Shown piece after piece: positions 11,688 to 24,002 of a stretch of DNA of 64,000 nucleotides. Origin of the DNA: Gymnothorax reevesii (taxonomy: Eukaryota; Chordata; Actinopteri; Anguilliformes; Muraenidae); NCBI GenBank assembly GCA_029721435.1, contig CM056582.1, positions 42,304,611 through 42,368,610 on the forward strand. Reading direction: 5' to 3'. The stretch's first letter is position 1. Each line of letters opens with the position of its first letter. A model generated the notes under the pieces. That model saw nothing but the letters and a program-made list of their open reading frames with translations. It ran no database searches and was not told where the DNA came from. Both the position numbers and the translations under genes were made by a program.

Positions 11688-12059
11688 ATAGTTAATTGTG
11701 TTCATACATATACTGTATACACTTTGTTGCTAAACAAGATGGAGCTTATGCAGATTAAGTCAAGTATTACATCTGATTTAGTAAAACGGGAATTAATTGT
11801 GATGCCCCACTTTGCAAGCAAATTTTTTGTATGGAAAGCAGGTTGATAGCAGTCAAGTAAAGAATTGTTCTCCATTTGCCCTCAGTAGAGTACAAGTTTT
11901 GCCTTCAAATGCTCTGAGCCACATAACAAATTCTCTCACAACTACAGGTCTCTGTTCTGGAGACACTGGTACTGCTGTCTCTTTTTAACTTTACAGTAAT
12001 TTCTATTTCTGATATCAACCATGTAATCTCTATTTTTATATTTTTAGTTTTATTCTGTT
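11688..12059. other. No gene recognised
   Basis: AT-rich sequence between the gypsy LTR and the next repeat. No motif, repeat or frame that I can support. Confidence 0.4.
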
Positions 12060-13290
12060 TAATCATATGTGTTTTGTTGTGTTTGTCTTGCTATGGACCT
12101 TGAGTCTGAAATGAAGATATATAGATATACATGTTCCACCTCCACAAGATCCATATTTCACTTAAAATGTTTCAGCTGTTGGTGTTTATATTCTCTCCTT
12201 AGCTGGACCAAGAATGGTGTCTATTTTCACTGTATATGTTGTGTTCTGGGGTCCTGGCCTTTGGCCTTGGCCTTTGGCCAGGACAGCGTTTATGGTTTTG
12301 ACAGTTCCATGTTCCAAGTTCCATAGTTCATGTTCATAGTCACAGTTTTAATAGTTTCTTGTATCTAGTCATTGCATTTCATGTTTCACATTTATTTTCC
12401 ATGTTTTGTTTCATGCCAGGTCTGCCATGCCACTCCACCGCTTGTCTGCGTTCCGCCCCGTGCCTTTGTTGTTGCACATTTCAAAGCTCTGGTTGGCTTT
12501 GGTATTTCACCCTTCCTTCCGTGCTGTGCTGATTCGGGGCTCTCTAAGCTTAATTGACAATTAACTGTTTTTAAGTTACTAACATTTACAAACATTCACT
12601 GGGTGGTGTAATTCTTAGATAGGCACATTACTAATACTACTAATTTAGACAGGGAGTTTATTGTCATGATTCCTGCTTTGCTATTTCAAGATCTTGCTGT
12701 GCTTTTCTGTTCTTAACATTCATGCTTGCTTCCAAACTGCATACTTAATTGGTACTTAAGCTGAGCACGCTCATTCTCTTAATGAGCAAGTCTTGTCATC
12801 CAATCTCTGTCCATGTCATGATCTTGCTATGCCTCTTGTTTCTGCTTCTCCAGGTGTTGCCCCTCATGTGTCCTTGATTACTTACCCTTTATTTGGATGC
12901 GGTGGAAGTTGGCTGGCAGACAGTGCTCCACTGTTCAAGTTCTTGTTTCTGAGTCTCGCTCCATGTGCAAGTTTTGTTTCCAAGTCTCGTTTCATGTACT
13001 AGTCTTCGTTCATGTTCTCGCTTCCGAGTCTTGTTCATAGCCATAGTCTTGTTATTTATTTTTCTTGCTTATCTCCCTGGAGTTTCCAGTGGTTTTTTGT
13101 TTTTGCCTTTTTAGCTCTTTAGTTCTTTGCTCTGTGTAGCGTACCTTAGTTTGTTTTTTGCAACCCTTTGGGCCAAGTTTTTCGTTGGCCCTCGTGCCTG
13201 TTTTGTTTTGTTTTGTTTTGAAATAAATCCTCATTCCCATCTCCCCGCATCTGGTGTCTTACTGATCCCTTATCAGGATATTTTTCTAGT
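12060..13290 (+). mobile_element. Pyrimidine-rich LTR-like repeat (approximate limits)
   Basis: Strongly T/C-biased on the plus strand, without coding, and with AATAAA at about 13221 followed by CCGCATCTGGTGTC, resembling the R/U5 end of fish LTRs. The block GGCTTTGGTATTTCA followed by a TTC-rich run near 12500 also occurs at 30366, and a CTGCATTTGGAGTCTGTGC end occurs in the 54.9 kb copy. Ends and target duplication are not resolved, so the LTR label is an inference. Confidence 0.4.
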
Positions 13291-14576
13291 TTTGTTTGAT
13301 GCTTTGCCGATCATCACCTAATATCCTCTTCGTTTTGTTTCATTATACATTAATAATTAATTTTGCAAGTGGCGTGACTCTACATTTGTGTGTACACCTT
13401 TGCCGAAAAAAGACTTGGCTATGATCTGCATCAATGAATCCATGCAGATCATGCACAGCGGCTGTAGACAATTTGCCTCAATAAAATCTGGATGTGTGCA
13501 CACAGCTCACAGAGATGCTTCGAACACACTTTCAGATGTGTTCCATTTTAATTCCTTCCGCAGTGTGTAGTTTCTTGCTTTCTGTGATATTTTCTGAGTT
13601 TATTATTTTTATTCTGTTTCCATTCTTGTATTATTGTTGTCAAATAACAGGTGTACAGTTAACAACAGTAAATCGAAAGGCTTACTGCAGATTTATTGTT
13701 TGTGGTGGAAATGGGGGTTGGCTTGGGCCGACTGACGATGCCATGGGGAATTGGAAATGGATTTAATTTCCATCAGAGATAAACATTAATGCCAGGCGAT
13801 TTTTTTTTTTTTTTTACCTGTAGCTTTTATAACCTGCTGTGGCAGGTTTTAAGATGGCTGGCAATGACAATAATTGTCTCCTCATGGTTTTTCATTTCAT
13901 TTGTGGACCCTATAGCAGCAGGCTACAATAGCAGTGTTGTGGTCATTGGTCGTTCCTTCGGCACATCCTCCTCATGCCTTCTGTCCTTCCCAATGTTTCC
14001 CCAACTAACAAAGCAGTCAATCCATACATTTCCCAATTCTGTGTCTGCGTGATTGGTAGGTGATAAAATCTGCGTAAAAATTGCCAAACTGTATTCGGAA
14101 TCAAAATAGACAACATATCATTGTGACGCCAGGCTGTGCAGGCCAGGCTGGGGTTTTCAAAACAGCAGCCTTCCATGCTTACTTTTAGTTCGCTGTGCAT
14201 GGAGTCATAATATTTTGGAACAGAACTTAACCTTACACCCAGCAGATTGTATCCTAATTGTTGGCCCAAATGCAACAACAACAGCAACAGCAACAATAAA
14301 ACGGTAACTAGAAAAGGATAGATTTTCCAAAAGAAAATTTGGGTGTGATTACTTGCTGCCAAACACTGAAATTGCACATGCTACCCTCTCACTTATATAG
14401 CAAAATAACAGATGATAAAATGCATATTTTCAAAAGTACATACAATATCAAAAATCTGAATGGATTCAATAATCTCCTGAATAAATGTGAGAGTTTTTAA
14501 GCCCCGTAAAACCCAGATCGCATATGTGGATCCATCAAATGCAGCTGCTGTATTCAAGGCTGTGGAATTTCAGACC
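13291..14576. other. No gene recognised
   Basis: Non-coding sequence with a run of 17 T at 13800-13816. Overlapping short frames on both strands have no recognisable protein features. Confidence 0.4.
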
Positions 14577-14578
14577 TA

Positions 14579-16192
14579 CAGTGCCCTCTATAGTTATTGG
14601 CATCCCTGGTTAAAACGTGTGTAAAGCCTTACAATAAATTCAATTTTTATTGCAGAAGCATAATCTTACACTGAAAATTGTCGAAAAATAACCTTCAACT
14701 CAAGTGAATTGTAAGGGAAAAGAATTCCCTGACTAAGAAATAATTATTTTTCATAAAATCACCTGTTCCACAATTATTGGCACCTTTAAAAAATCCTTAG
14801 GAAATAAATGTAATTGAAGTATTTCTGTCATTTCTACAGTAGTTTAGAAAGTTGATCAGAGTATCTAGGAACATTTAATTAGTAATTCATCACTTCCTGT
14901 TTCCCTGGGGTATAAATATGAAGTGACACAGAGGCCATTTCTTTTATCCACTCTTCAACATGGGAAAGACAAAGGAACACACCATTCAAGTAAGGCAGAT
15001 GTGTGTCGACTTCACAAGTCAGGCAATGGCTACAAGAAAATAGCCACTCGCCTGCACCTGCCCATATCTACTGTCAGAGGAATCATTAAGAAGTTTAAAA
15101 AAAACTGGAACAGTGGTAAACAAGCCTGGACGAGGACCCAAGATTATTTTGCCACCACGCACAGTGAGGAGGGTGGTAAAAGAAATAAAAAGTTGTCCAA
15201 TGCTCACTGTTAAAGAATTGCAACAAATGGTAGCATCTTGGGGTCACAAAGTCTCCAAAACAACAATCAGGCGCTATCTACATGCCAACAAGCTGTTTTG
15301 AAGGCATGCACGGATAAAACCTTTTCTCACTCACAATCATAAACGCAAACGTCTGGAGTTCGCTAAGTGGTACTGGGACTTCAACTGGGACCGTGTGCTT
15401 TGGTCATATGAGACCAAGATAGTGTGTCTGTTGCCACAAAGCTCTAAGTGGGTCTGGCAGAACACGAAAGATGAGTATGCAGAAAAGCACCTCATGCCCA
15501 CTGTGAAGTGTGGGGGAGTATCGGTGATGCTGAGGGCCTGTTTCTCTTCCAGAGGCCCTGGGAACATTGTTAGGGTGCATGGCATCATGAACACTTGAAA
15601 CACCAAGACATTTTACATCAAAATCTGGTGGCCTCTGCCCGCAAGCTGAAGATGGGTCGTCACTGGGTCTTTCAGCAAGATGTTAATCCTAAACATGCGG
15701 CCAAATCTACACAAAAATGGTTCACCAGACACAGAATCAAGCTCCTCCCATGGCCATCTCAGTCTCCAGGACTCAACCCCATTGAAAACCTGTGGAGTGA
15801 GCTGAAGAGGAGAGTGCAGAGGAGAGAACCCAGGTCGCTGGATGATTTAGAGAGATTGTGCAAAGAGGAATGGTTGAAGATCCCTCTTTCTGTATTCTCC
15901 CATTTTGTGAAACATTATAGAAGAAGATTAAGTGCTGTTTTGTTGGCAAAAGGGGGTTGTGCAAAGTATTAATATCAGGGGTGCTAATAATTGTGGCATA
16001 CATGATTTGATGTAAAATAATTATTTCTTAATGTGGAATTTTTTTCCCTCTCAATAAATGCACTTGAATTAAAGGTTGGATTTTCATCTTTTTTTCTCAT
16101 TGTTGTCCTCTATTATTTAGACACAAACGGAATTCATTAGAGGCTACAGAACACATCTTAACCAGGAGTGCCAATAATTATGGAGGGCAGTG
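14579..16192 (+). mobile_element. Full-length Tc1-like transposon, 1614 bp
   Basis: The ends CAGTGCCCTCTATAGTTATT and ATAATTATGGAGGGCAGTG are inverted repeats. They are flanked by TA at 14577-14578 and 16193-16194. Size and structure match fish Tc1 elements. It carries a broken transposase on the plus strand. Related copies lie at 22053-23198 (minus) and 34342-35190 (plus). Confidence 0.92.
14960..15972 (+). pseudogene. Tc1 transposase pseudogene with mutated first catalytic Asp
   Basis: It starts MGKTKEHTIQVRQMC. Frame changes and stops follow (at about 15044, 15299 and 15597), but the domains are all traceable: helix-turn-helix, then VVNKPGRGPKIILPPRTV (the GRPR-like hook), HNHKRKRLEFAKWYWDFNWD, then WVFQQDVNPKHAAKS and SPGLNPIENLWSELKRRV. 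The first catalytic Asp is replaced by Tyr (WSYETK instead of WSDETK); the second Asp (QQDVNPKH) and the Glu (NPIENLW) remain. It is dead on two grounds: frameshifts and the lost Asp. Confidence 0.92.
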
Positions 16193-16194
16193 TA

Positions 16195-17815
16195 AGTGTG
16201 TTGCTGCTTCTGTAAAATGCTACAACCAGCAGACACAGAATTTGTTTATGACGGTGTTTGACAACATGAAAATGCTTTCTCTGACTTTGAGCCAACTTAT
16301 GGGAAAACTGAAGTGAAATGTTAGGGGTTAATGCCCCTGCAGTGTCAATAATAATAATAATAAGCACAGAGGAGTATAAAAGAGAACTAGATAACTCGAT
16401 CGCCACAGGGACCGAGTCGTGCATCTCCCCGATCCTCATCAGAGGTCGCTTGCAAGTTTTTACAGTTGCGATGTTACTGTTTTTACTCTTGGCCGCCGCC
16501 GGCCATATGGGATGTCGGTAATTGCCAAAAATTAATCTTGAGCATTACCAAATAAACATCTTTGACTATGCAAATTTAGAAAAAAAATCCTGTAAACAGT
16601 GAAGCCTCCAGAGCGTGGAACAGAACATCTCTGCAGCGGCGGCCGCCCCCGGAACTAAACCATAGTATCACTTGACGATCGTCTGGGGAGATACAATAAG
16701 ACTTACCTGTTTAAACTATAATGTTTGAGCTGAGGTGGGTGACAAACTATTTTTCCAGTGAAAGGTACACACTGGCACCAGCCCTACCTTAAAGGCTCAT
16801 TGATGAAGCACACTGCTATGTCATACTTTCTGAAGCATGGAGTGAAGGCATGAAACGGTTTTCCTGGGGAAAAAAATATAAATACAAATGCTGTTATTAT
16901 TTCCTATTTTGTTCCACAGACTATTACTTCTTCAGTTGCATGAACCTTTTATGAAAACAGCCTTTGTTATTCCTTCTCATCTCATTTTCACATCTTCACA
17001 GGCACAACAGGAGGCCTCAGAGCTCCGGAAAGACATTTGAAAGGCGGCGCTTCTCACGTCCTGTAAATTGCTTTGCATTTTTTCTGATGTCATTCCAGTT
17101 GAACTGCAGTTCAGCACACCCCTCCAGGCACTGCTACCACACCTTTCACACATCATCTGAACGCACCTGCACTGGTACAAAGCACTTATCTGCTCTTATT
17201 TTCCAATTTGAGTTTTAACTGTTTCTCTCTTTTTGTAGTCAGGCCTTGGGTTTTCTTATTTGTAGACTGAATATCATTCCCATTTCATCTGAGTATAATG
17301 AGGGGTTGTTGCTAATACTGCGGTGTCCTCCAAATTTTCTTCATGAGGGCATTATAGTCACAACCATCATGCAAATTCCTTTTGCATCTCCTCTCATCTA
17401 GCCGTTTGCATGTATTTTAGATATAAAAGGCTCTAATTTCGCATGGGGGGTGCGCCGCGCCAACGGGGTGTGTCCTGGCGTATGTGGCAATTTCGTGCCC
17501 GGCGTAGCCTGGCGCAAGTACTCCTCTGTCCCGCCTCTGTCCCACCTTCCAGCGCAAGTTGGCAAAGAAGGCGACACAGCCGAGTCAAATCTTGCTCACT
17601 GGCAAGATAAACGATGGATAGCGTGTTCCCATTAGTTACAAACTGTTGCTGCTTTAAATTTTGGGATTAACATGCGTGGACAACAATGCAAGATACGTGA
17701 CACATTTATTTTCAATATGTGATCTTAACTCAGTACGAGATCATAGCAATCAGGCTGTATTCCTTTCCCCCACTGAAGACGATAAAACCTAAGAGACAAT
17801 AATAGTAGCCTAGTA
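16195..17815. other. No gene recognised; short (TAA)n tract
   Basis: A short run of ATA/TAA triplets lies at about 16347-16365. A GC-rich block at 17440-17620 contains the pieces TGGCAATTTCGTGC and TTGGCAAAG, faintly like the 19.27 kb repeat. No gene is supported. Confidence 0.4.
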
Positions 17816-17819
17816 TTAA

Positions 17820-18770
17820 GCCGCTTGCACACTGGACGCGAAACAAATTTATCGCTCGACAGATTGCGGCTTGTGTCCGAAAGTCTGACAATGTTTTAAT
17901 AAATCTTTGTGTCCGACAGTCTATTAATGTTTTTAATTTCTTCAAATCTGCTGACTCTTTAAGATAATAAGCTTGAATGTTTTGATTAGAGGGCTCAGTT
18001 CTTCAAGGTGAGTACCGAGAATTTCAATCAATGTTTCTGTTTAAGCTCCGCTCAGTAAAGTGAGTCAACATTGACGCGAGACAATGTACAATGCCTCCGT
18101 GTCTGACAGCCAAAAAAAAAAGAGGACGATTAGAACAGATTGATAACGAAATAAAAAATAAAAAGAAACATTTTAAGAACAGAACATCCAATGAACACTG
18201 CTATTTATTTATTGGCGGGTCATCTTTGTTGGATATCCTGTTTGTTGGTTTTTATTCTTTATTTCATTATAAATGTGTTCTCATATCAATACTTTTACTT
18301 TTTGCTGGCTGGTGGACATGGAGTATTTTGCATTTTGTGTCGGACAGTCTTGATCGTGCATGCGATAATTTCTTCACACTGTCAATGGTCATGGAATTGA
18401 TTTGCTCACGCACTATTTTATCTCTGCTGTGGAAATAAAGTGTGAATCTGTTCGGTCCATCTGACAAATTTTCAAAAGAAAGACCAAATAAAGACTGCCG
18501 TCTATCTTCAATGAAAACAGACGAGTAGGCTAAAAGACCAAGAAAAGTCGATAGCTATCAATTAGCATTTTGTGAAGGTCGAACACAAACAAAGCCAAGT
18601 TTGCACGTCTAATAATTCCTGGAATAGGCTACTCGGAAAAATTAGAACTTTTATGACTTTCGGACACGGAGCTATATTAAAACCCTGTCCGACAATCGCG
18701 TCTTTCCATTGACTTTTCTGATATCAGTCGTGCGAAAGATTCGTTTTTCGCGTCCAGTGTGCAAGCGGTT
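17820..18770. mobile_element. 951 bp TTAA-flanked non-autonomous DNA transposon
   Basis: TTAA occurs on both sides (17816-17819 and 18771-18774). Terminal inverted repeats: left GCCGCTTGCACACTGGACGC, right (reverse complement) AACCGCTTGCACACTGGACG, each continuing into CGAAA. The interior has no transposase. It repeats the motif GTCCGACA and close variants in both orientations (near 17875, 17912, 18338, 18660 and 18687), possibly subterminal transposase-binding sites. TTAA duplication is typical of piggyBac-like elements, but the tips do not start with CCC, so the superfamily is unsure. Confidence 0.7.
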
Positions 18771-18774
18771 TTAA

Positions 18775-19578
18775 TGAGCATAGAACGCAAGCATTCGATA
18801 TATATATATACAGTTTGTGGTTGGCTGAGAAAGATGTGAAGTCGTTAGTTTGCATCACAGATTCAGCTGCGCTGATTAAGCCAGGTCAAGTTTCCATTTC
18901 GCGTTGGCAACCGCCTTTAATCTGACATCAGGACAATCGATATAGATACTGTAATTTATGTCCTTATCCAGATAGTTACATTAAATAGTGCTTCCTGTAA
19001 TTATTTCTTGCATTGAAATGTGCCTGACATTCTGTAAACCTGCCTGTGAGATTTCGGTGACGCGTGCGCACTCGGCGCCGGTCAGCCAAATTATCACTGC
19101 ACGGAAATTAAACTAGGTTGGAGCTGGCGAGTTTTCTGCGCAACTCCAACGGAGACTTTTTCTACGAAATTGTCACTGCGTCTTGATGAATATGTGACAC
19201 CTCCCCCTACTACGCCGCCACACCCATCTCGGCGCACCTTCGTCTACCGAAGGCTGCGCACCTCACGAAATTACCACTACGCAGGCTTCGCCGTACGAAA
19301 TTACCACTGCGCAGGCTTCGCCTCGCTACGCCACCTGCGCTGCACCAGGAATTTAGAGCCAATTGTCTCATTTGACTGTTTTACATTGGGCTTTCCTCGC
19401 CAGCTGTGTTGCATTTGTATTCCCCTTCTCTCAATTGTGTGTTTGCGTATATATACCCCTTAATTTGAGTGTTCAAGCTGATGGATTGTCACGCGCTGCA
19501 TGCCCTTTCACAGCCAGTCAGTATTTCTTAGTAATAGTCTATTGTCTTTGGAAATTATTTGTAATCTTTAATAATATA
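18775..19578. other. No gene; contains a two-unit direct repeat
   Basis: A direct repeat at 19265-19321 has two copies of CGAAATTACCACTRCGCAGG followed by CTTCGC, spaced 31 bp apart. The surrounding GC-rich DNA (19030-19340) holds further TACGAAATTGTCACTGCG-like pieces, so a small unclassified repeat is likely. A short (TA)n lies near 18799. Confidence 0.5.
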
Positions 19579-20394
19579 CTGAGTCAAAAAAGAAACTTCA
19601 CACTCATAAATTTGTAAATATTTTCTTGAAACTTTTAAGAAAAGAGTTTTTATTATCACTAGGGGTAAATACGTAGTCAAAGACATCATGACACACATCA
19701 ACTCCAACGTGCACAGGTCCGTAGCACGTGCGAGCGTACTTTAAGCTAAAACCATGTTTTGTCGTGTTCCTAGTCACATGACCATATGAGAGATGTGCAA
19801 CTGAGCTTACGTTAGCACGTCAGAGTGACATCTCGGAAAAACAAATTTTTACAGTTAATTATTCGTTGATTTTCAATGCCACAGCTGTCAAACATTCAGC
19901 GTGAATGTGCCATTGGCATGCTGAATACAGAAACGTTCGTCACTGACGTTGCAAGGGTTATGGGATGCAGTCGACGGACTATCCATGATCTTCCGACACA
20001 TCTCCAACAAACTGGCGCCACAGCTGACCGACCTCGTTCTGGCAGCCCACGTGTGACGTCAAAAGCAGAAGACCGACAAATTGTCTTACGTCATTTGCAT
20101 AATCGATTCATCACTGCAACGTCCACTAGGAATGATTGCTTAGAGGTCGAGTGACTGCCCAAACCATACGTAAGCGCCTGCGCACTGCTCTTATTCAAGT
20201 TGTAACTTACCATTTTCACTCTTGGACATTCCTGTAGCATTTCCGCTGGAACTGGTTACATTATGGACATTAATTTTATGATACACCATCTTTACTGAGT
20301 ACAGAATGAAACAAAATCATTATTTAAAACCTCATTTCTTGTATGTTCAACTTATCGGCCTCCAAACGAGTGTGAAGTTTTTATTTTGGCTGAG
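19579..20394 (+). mobile_element. Truncated Tc1/mariner-type element, 816 bp
   Basis: The left end CTGAGTCAAAAAAGAAACTT is mirrored by the right end GTTTTTATTTTGGCTGAG, and both arms carry CTTCACACTC. TA flanks both sides (19577-19578 and 20395-20396). Only the 5' part of a transposase remains, so the interior has been deleted. It belongs to a different family from the CAGTGCC Tc1 elements in this window. Confidence 0.8.
19876..20154 (+). pseudogene. Tc1-like transposase N-terminal fragment
   Basis: An open frame of 92 residues starting MPQLSNIQRECAIGML. It has a paired-type helix-turn-helix (VTDVARVMGCSRRTIHD) and then the hinge TGATADRPRSGSPRVTS, which corresponds to the GRPR-like motif between the DNA-binding and catalytic domains. 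The whole DDE catalytic domain is absent. It could at most encode a DNA-binding remnant; I consider it a pseudogene. Confidence 0.8.
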
Positions 20395-20688
20395 TATAGC
20401 TACGAAAGTTCTCTACATAGTTAGCTCCCGAGGATTGGGACTGCGATCCTGTTCATCAACTCTCAGTATGTTTCTCTGCCCAGCTTATTTGGAACAATCT
20501 CCCAAGCCTTCAGGATTGGGTCTGCATTCCTGCTAAAATCAACGTTCCTGCCATCTGACAATTATCCTCTGGCAAAGAGCACACACCATCGAGCATCTAT
20601 ACCCAATGACCACTGGCTGCGCCCCTTGTACCATCTGAACTGAACTGTGTAATTTTGCGCTGCACTGTCATAAATTGACTGTATTTAA

Positions 20689-20818
20689 CCCATTTATGCC
20701 TGAATTTTCTTTTTTTACTTTTTTATGTTATTATATTTCAAAATACCACTCTAATAGTCATTCAAAGAGGACACTTTTTCTTAACAGTCCTCATGTGAGG
20801 ACGCTAAGGATAAATGGG
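20689..20818. mobile_element. 130 bp MITE with TTAA duplication and CCCATTTAT ends
   Basis: TTAA at 20685-20688 and 20819-20822 flanks a segment whose ends are inverted: CCCATTTATGCC on the left, and CCCATTTATCC as the reverse complement of the right. CCC tips plus TTAA duplication fit the piggyBac superfamily. The element is non-coding. Confidence 0.75.
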
Positions 20819-20822
20819 TTAA

Positions 20823-22050
20823 GAGTTAAATTAATCGCATTGTCTCCTTTTTAACTGTAAGAACAGTCCTGCGCACAGTAAACTGTGGTTTACAGCTAAC
20901 GTACACGGAACCTCTGTTATAAACCGATTGTAAAATTACAGGTAAAATAACTAGCAAAAAGGTGCAAGTTTATTACAGTGTGGGCTCTGTCCCTCTGTCA
21001 ACATCATATACCTGTCAATGAACCCGATTTTTGTACTCTGACTCCACATTTGGTTTCTGATCTGGATCATAACTGCTGCATCTTCAGTGGATTTGGATGT
21101 CTGCACCTTAAGGATCTAAAACTCCAGTAAATCACAGTGAGAGCTTCAAATGGGCCAATGTTGAACCTTCTCAGGAGTGTACAGCCAGCCAAAATTTCTT
21201 CAAGAGTCCATTCAGGACTCATCCAGGAGGTTACAAAAGAACTCAAACTTACATATAAAGAAGAGAGTCACCTGTCACGCATGCATAGCAATCTGACAAT
21301 GATGCCAGCCAGGCTAACCTCATAAGGAAAAACATTAGTTACTTTGCTAGACGTGCTAACAGAGAGTAATGATCAAACCTGGAGCAAACCTCCCAGATCC
21401 CATAGCTATAATAAGGATGTGACTCTTTTTATAGCTAAGACTAATGGCTGCAATTATGTAAATATTCACTCAGTATAATGAATACGAAAGACAACTCATG
21501 TTTCACTTATACAAACTTTGCTGAAAAGAAACTAGAAATGAGAAAAAAGGGAACAGTTACAAATCTCTTGTTGCTAGACAACTGACACAGAAAGGGAGGG
21601 GAAGAATTAACTTGTGCATTTACCAATTTAAGCAAAACATCCAGCTCAAAATGAATGGTAATTTCCAGATTTTTTTCCCATACACGTATTCTGCCAAGAC
21701 CTTCTCTTTGCCAATGATTGGATAGTGCTCGTTGCCTTCGCTAGTTTGTTTAGGGTTAGTCGTGAGGAGTGAGAAGGTGAAAGAGTCCCTCGCAACCACA
21801 AGACCTAGCATGCGCCAAGCGCAATATTCGCCATTTTATCTGCCTTCTAAATTCTGACATTTTTTATGTTGAAGAGAAATCCTCATCCATCCTTGTATGT
21901 TTGCTTTACTTAAAGAGGTCTTAAACCGCCATAAACACTTTTTTAAATTATCGTTGCTCATATCTGGCTAGTTATTTCGTCATTATTTATTTTTATTTTT
22001 GACCAATTCCTCGTTCCTTTGCCCACATGGTGCAACAGGCGAACCCTATA
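20823..22050. other. No gene recognised
   Basis: No convincing gene or transposon ends. The segment 21130-21360 has a repeat-like look (CAGCCAGCCAAAATTTCTTC and following text), but I cannot place it in a family. Confidence 0.35.
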
Positions 22051-22052
22051 TA

Positions 22053-23198
22053 CTGCGCCCTCGATAATTTTTGGCATCCCTGATTAAGATGTGTTCTTTA
22101 GCCTCTCATAAATTCAGTTTTTTTCAAAATAATATAGGACCACAATGAAAAAAGAGGAAAATCCAACCTTTAATTCAAGTGCATTTATTCAGTGGGAAAA
22201 AAAATCCCACATTTAGAAATAATTCTTTTACATCAAATCATAAGAGCCACAATTATTAGCACCCCTGATGTTAATACTTTGTACAACCCCCTTTTGCCAT
22301 CAAAACAGCACCTAATCTTGTCCTATAATGTTTCACAAGATGGGAGAATACAGAAAGAGGGATCTTTGACCATTCCTCTTCGCACAATCTCTCTAAATCA
22401 TCCAGTGACCTGGATCCTCTCCTCTGCACTCACCTCTTCAGCTCACTTCACAGGTTTTCAATGAGGTTGAGGTCTAAGGACTGAGATGGCCATGGGAGGA
22501 GCTTCATTTTGTGTCTGGTGAACTAATACTGTGTAGATTTGGCCACATGTTTAGGGTCATTATCCTGCTGAAAGACCCAGTGATGACCCATCTTCAGCTT
22601 TCGGGCAGAGGCCACCAGATTTTGATTTAAAATGTCCTGGTATTTCAAAGCATTCATGATGCCATGCACCCCAACAAGGTTCCCAGGGCCTCTGGAAGAG
22701 AAACAGGCCCACAGCATCACCAGTCCTCCTCCATACCTCACAGTCGGCCTGAGGTGCTTTTCTGCATACTCATCTTTAGTGTTCTGTCAGACCCGCTTTA
22801 AGTGTTTGTTGCCAAAATGCTTGACTTGTGAAGGTCGACACACATCTGCCTAACTTGAATGGTGTGTTCCTTTGTCTTTGGGGATACAATTACTAATTAA
22901 ATGTTCCTAGATACTCTGATCAACTTTGTAAACTACTGTAGAATTGACAGAAATACTTCAATTACATTTAATTTCTAGGACTCGTAAGGGATGCCAATAA
23001 TTGTGTAACAGGTGATTTTATGAAAAATAATTATTTCTTTGTCAGGAATTTTTTTTCCTCCTTAAAATTCACCTGAGTTGAAGGTTACGTTTTTCTACAA
23101 TTTTCAGAGTGAGAGTATGCTTCTGCAATAAAAATTGAATTTATTTTAAGGTTTTTAACACATCTTAACCAGGGGTGCCAATAATTATGGAGGGCGCG
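22053..23198 (-). mobile_element. Internally deleted Tc1-like transposon, 1146 bp
   Basis: TA (22051-22052 and 23199-23200) flanks inverted ends CTGCGCCCTCGATAATT and AATAATTATGGAGGGCGCG. Same family as 14579-16192 but in the opposite orientation. About 470 bp of the 5' coding part has been lost. Confidence 0.88.
22260..22790 (-). pseudogene. Tc1 transposase C-terminal pseudogene
   Basis: On the minus strand one can read RYGGGLVMLWACFSSRGPGN, then HHWVFQQDNDPKHVAKSTQY, a stop, and later a degraded version of the LNPIENL region and the SVFSHLVKHYRTRLGAVL tail. The second catalytic Asp (QQDNDPKH) is preserved. The DNA-binding domain and first Asp are deleted and several stops are present. It is non-functional. 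Confidence 0.85.
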
Positions 23199-23412
23199 TA
23201 TTTATGGATTTTTATAGTTGTACAGTCTCTCTCTCTTCAACATCTATGGCCACGCTTATGTCATGGCCTACTTCCACCATTTTAGCACAATTGTTTCTGA
23301 TCTCTTGACCTTTCTTCACGCATGAAGGCTGCGGCCGAAAGGCACGCAAGGTACTATGGTTGGAAGAGATCCTGTTAGCTCAGGGGTATGGCTAAAATCA
23401 GAACAAACCTTT

Positions 23413-23816
23413 ACCCAAAATAGTTGATATGTACTCAAAATCATAAGCAGTAACTTAAAAAGAATGGTATTATGGCTTCAAAATGGTATGAATTCATTCT
23501 GTATCATTCCGAATCATGTCAACTAGCATGCTGTAATGGAGTCCTTACATCTAATATTGTGTGTCTCTCCTGGATAAAGAAAAGAAAAACCCAGAACTCA
23601 CTGGATGCAAGAATTGAAGCTGTAAATTGATATAGATAATATTTTTCTTGTCTTTATTCAGGATAGAAACAATATTAGATGTAAGGACTCCATTACAGCT
23701 TGCTAGTTGACATGATCCGGAATGATCCAGAATGAATTCATACCATTTTGAAGCCATAATACCATTCTTTTTTAGTTATTGCTGATGATTTTGAGTACTT
23801 ATCAACTATTTTTGGG
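23413..23816. repeat. Large foldback: about 148 bp inverted arms, about 107 bp spacer
   Basis: The left arm (23413-23561) and right arm (23669-23816) are imperfect reverse complements over nearly their whole length. Shared blocks include AAAATAGTTGATA, AATGGTATTATGGCTTC, CATGATCCGGAATG-like and GGAGTCCTTACATCTAATAT. The spacer has no coding capacity. No flanking duplication has been identified. It may be a foldback transposon or a local inverted duplication. Confidence 0.8.
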
Positions 23817-24002
23817 TGCTGAAATAAGCAAAAGAAAAATAAGATTTCTATAAAATTTTGTGATAAAATTGACAAATTCTTGAGTAAATCATCTATAACT
23901 TTTTTGTTGTAGGGTTTCTGGGTTTGCATTTGGTATCAAAATATGCAAAAAGTCTTGCTGAAGCTAATAAACTACTAATTGAACATATTTGGACTTGGTA
24001 AC

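Noticed and set aside
12251..12284. GGCCTTTGGCC palindrome as a regulatory hairpin
   Set aside because: Only a 9 bp stem with an unpaired middle inside low-complexity repeat DNA.
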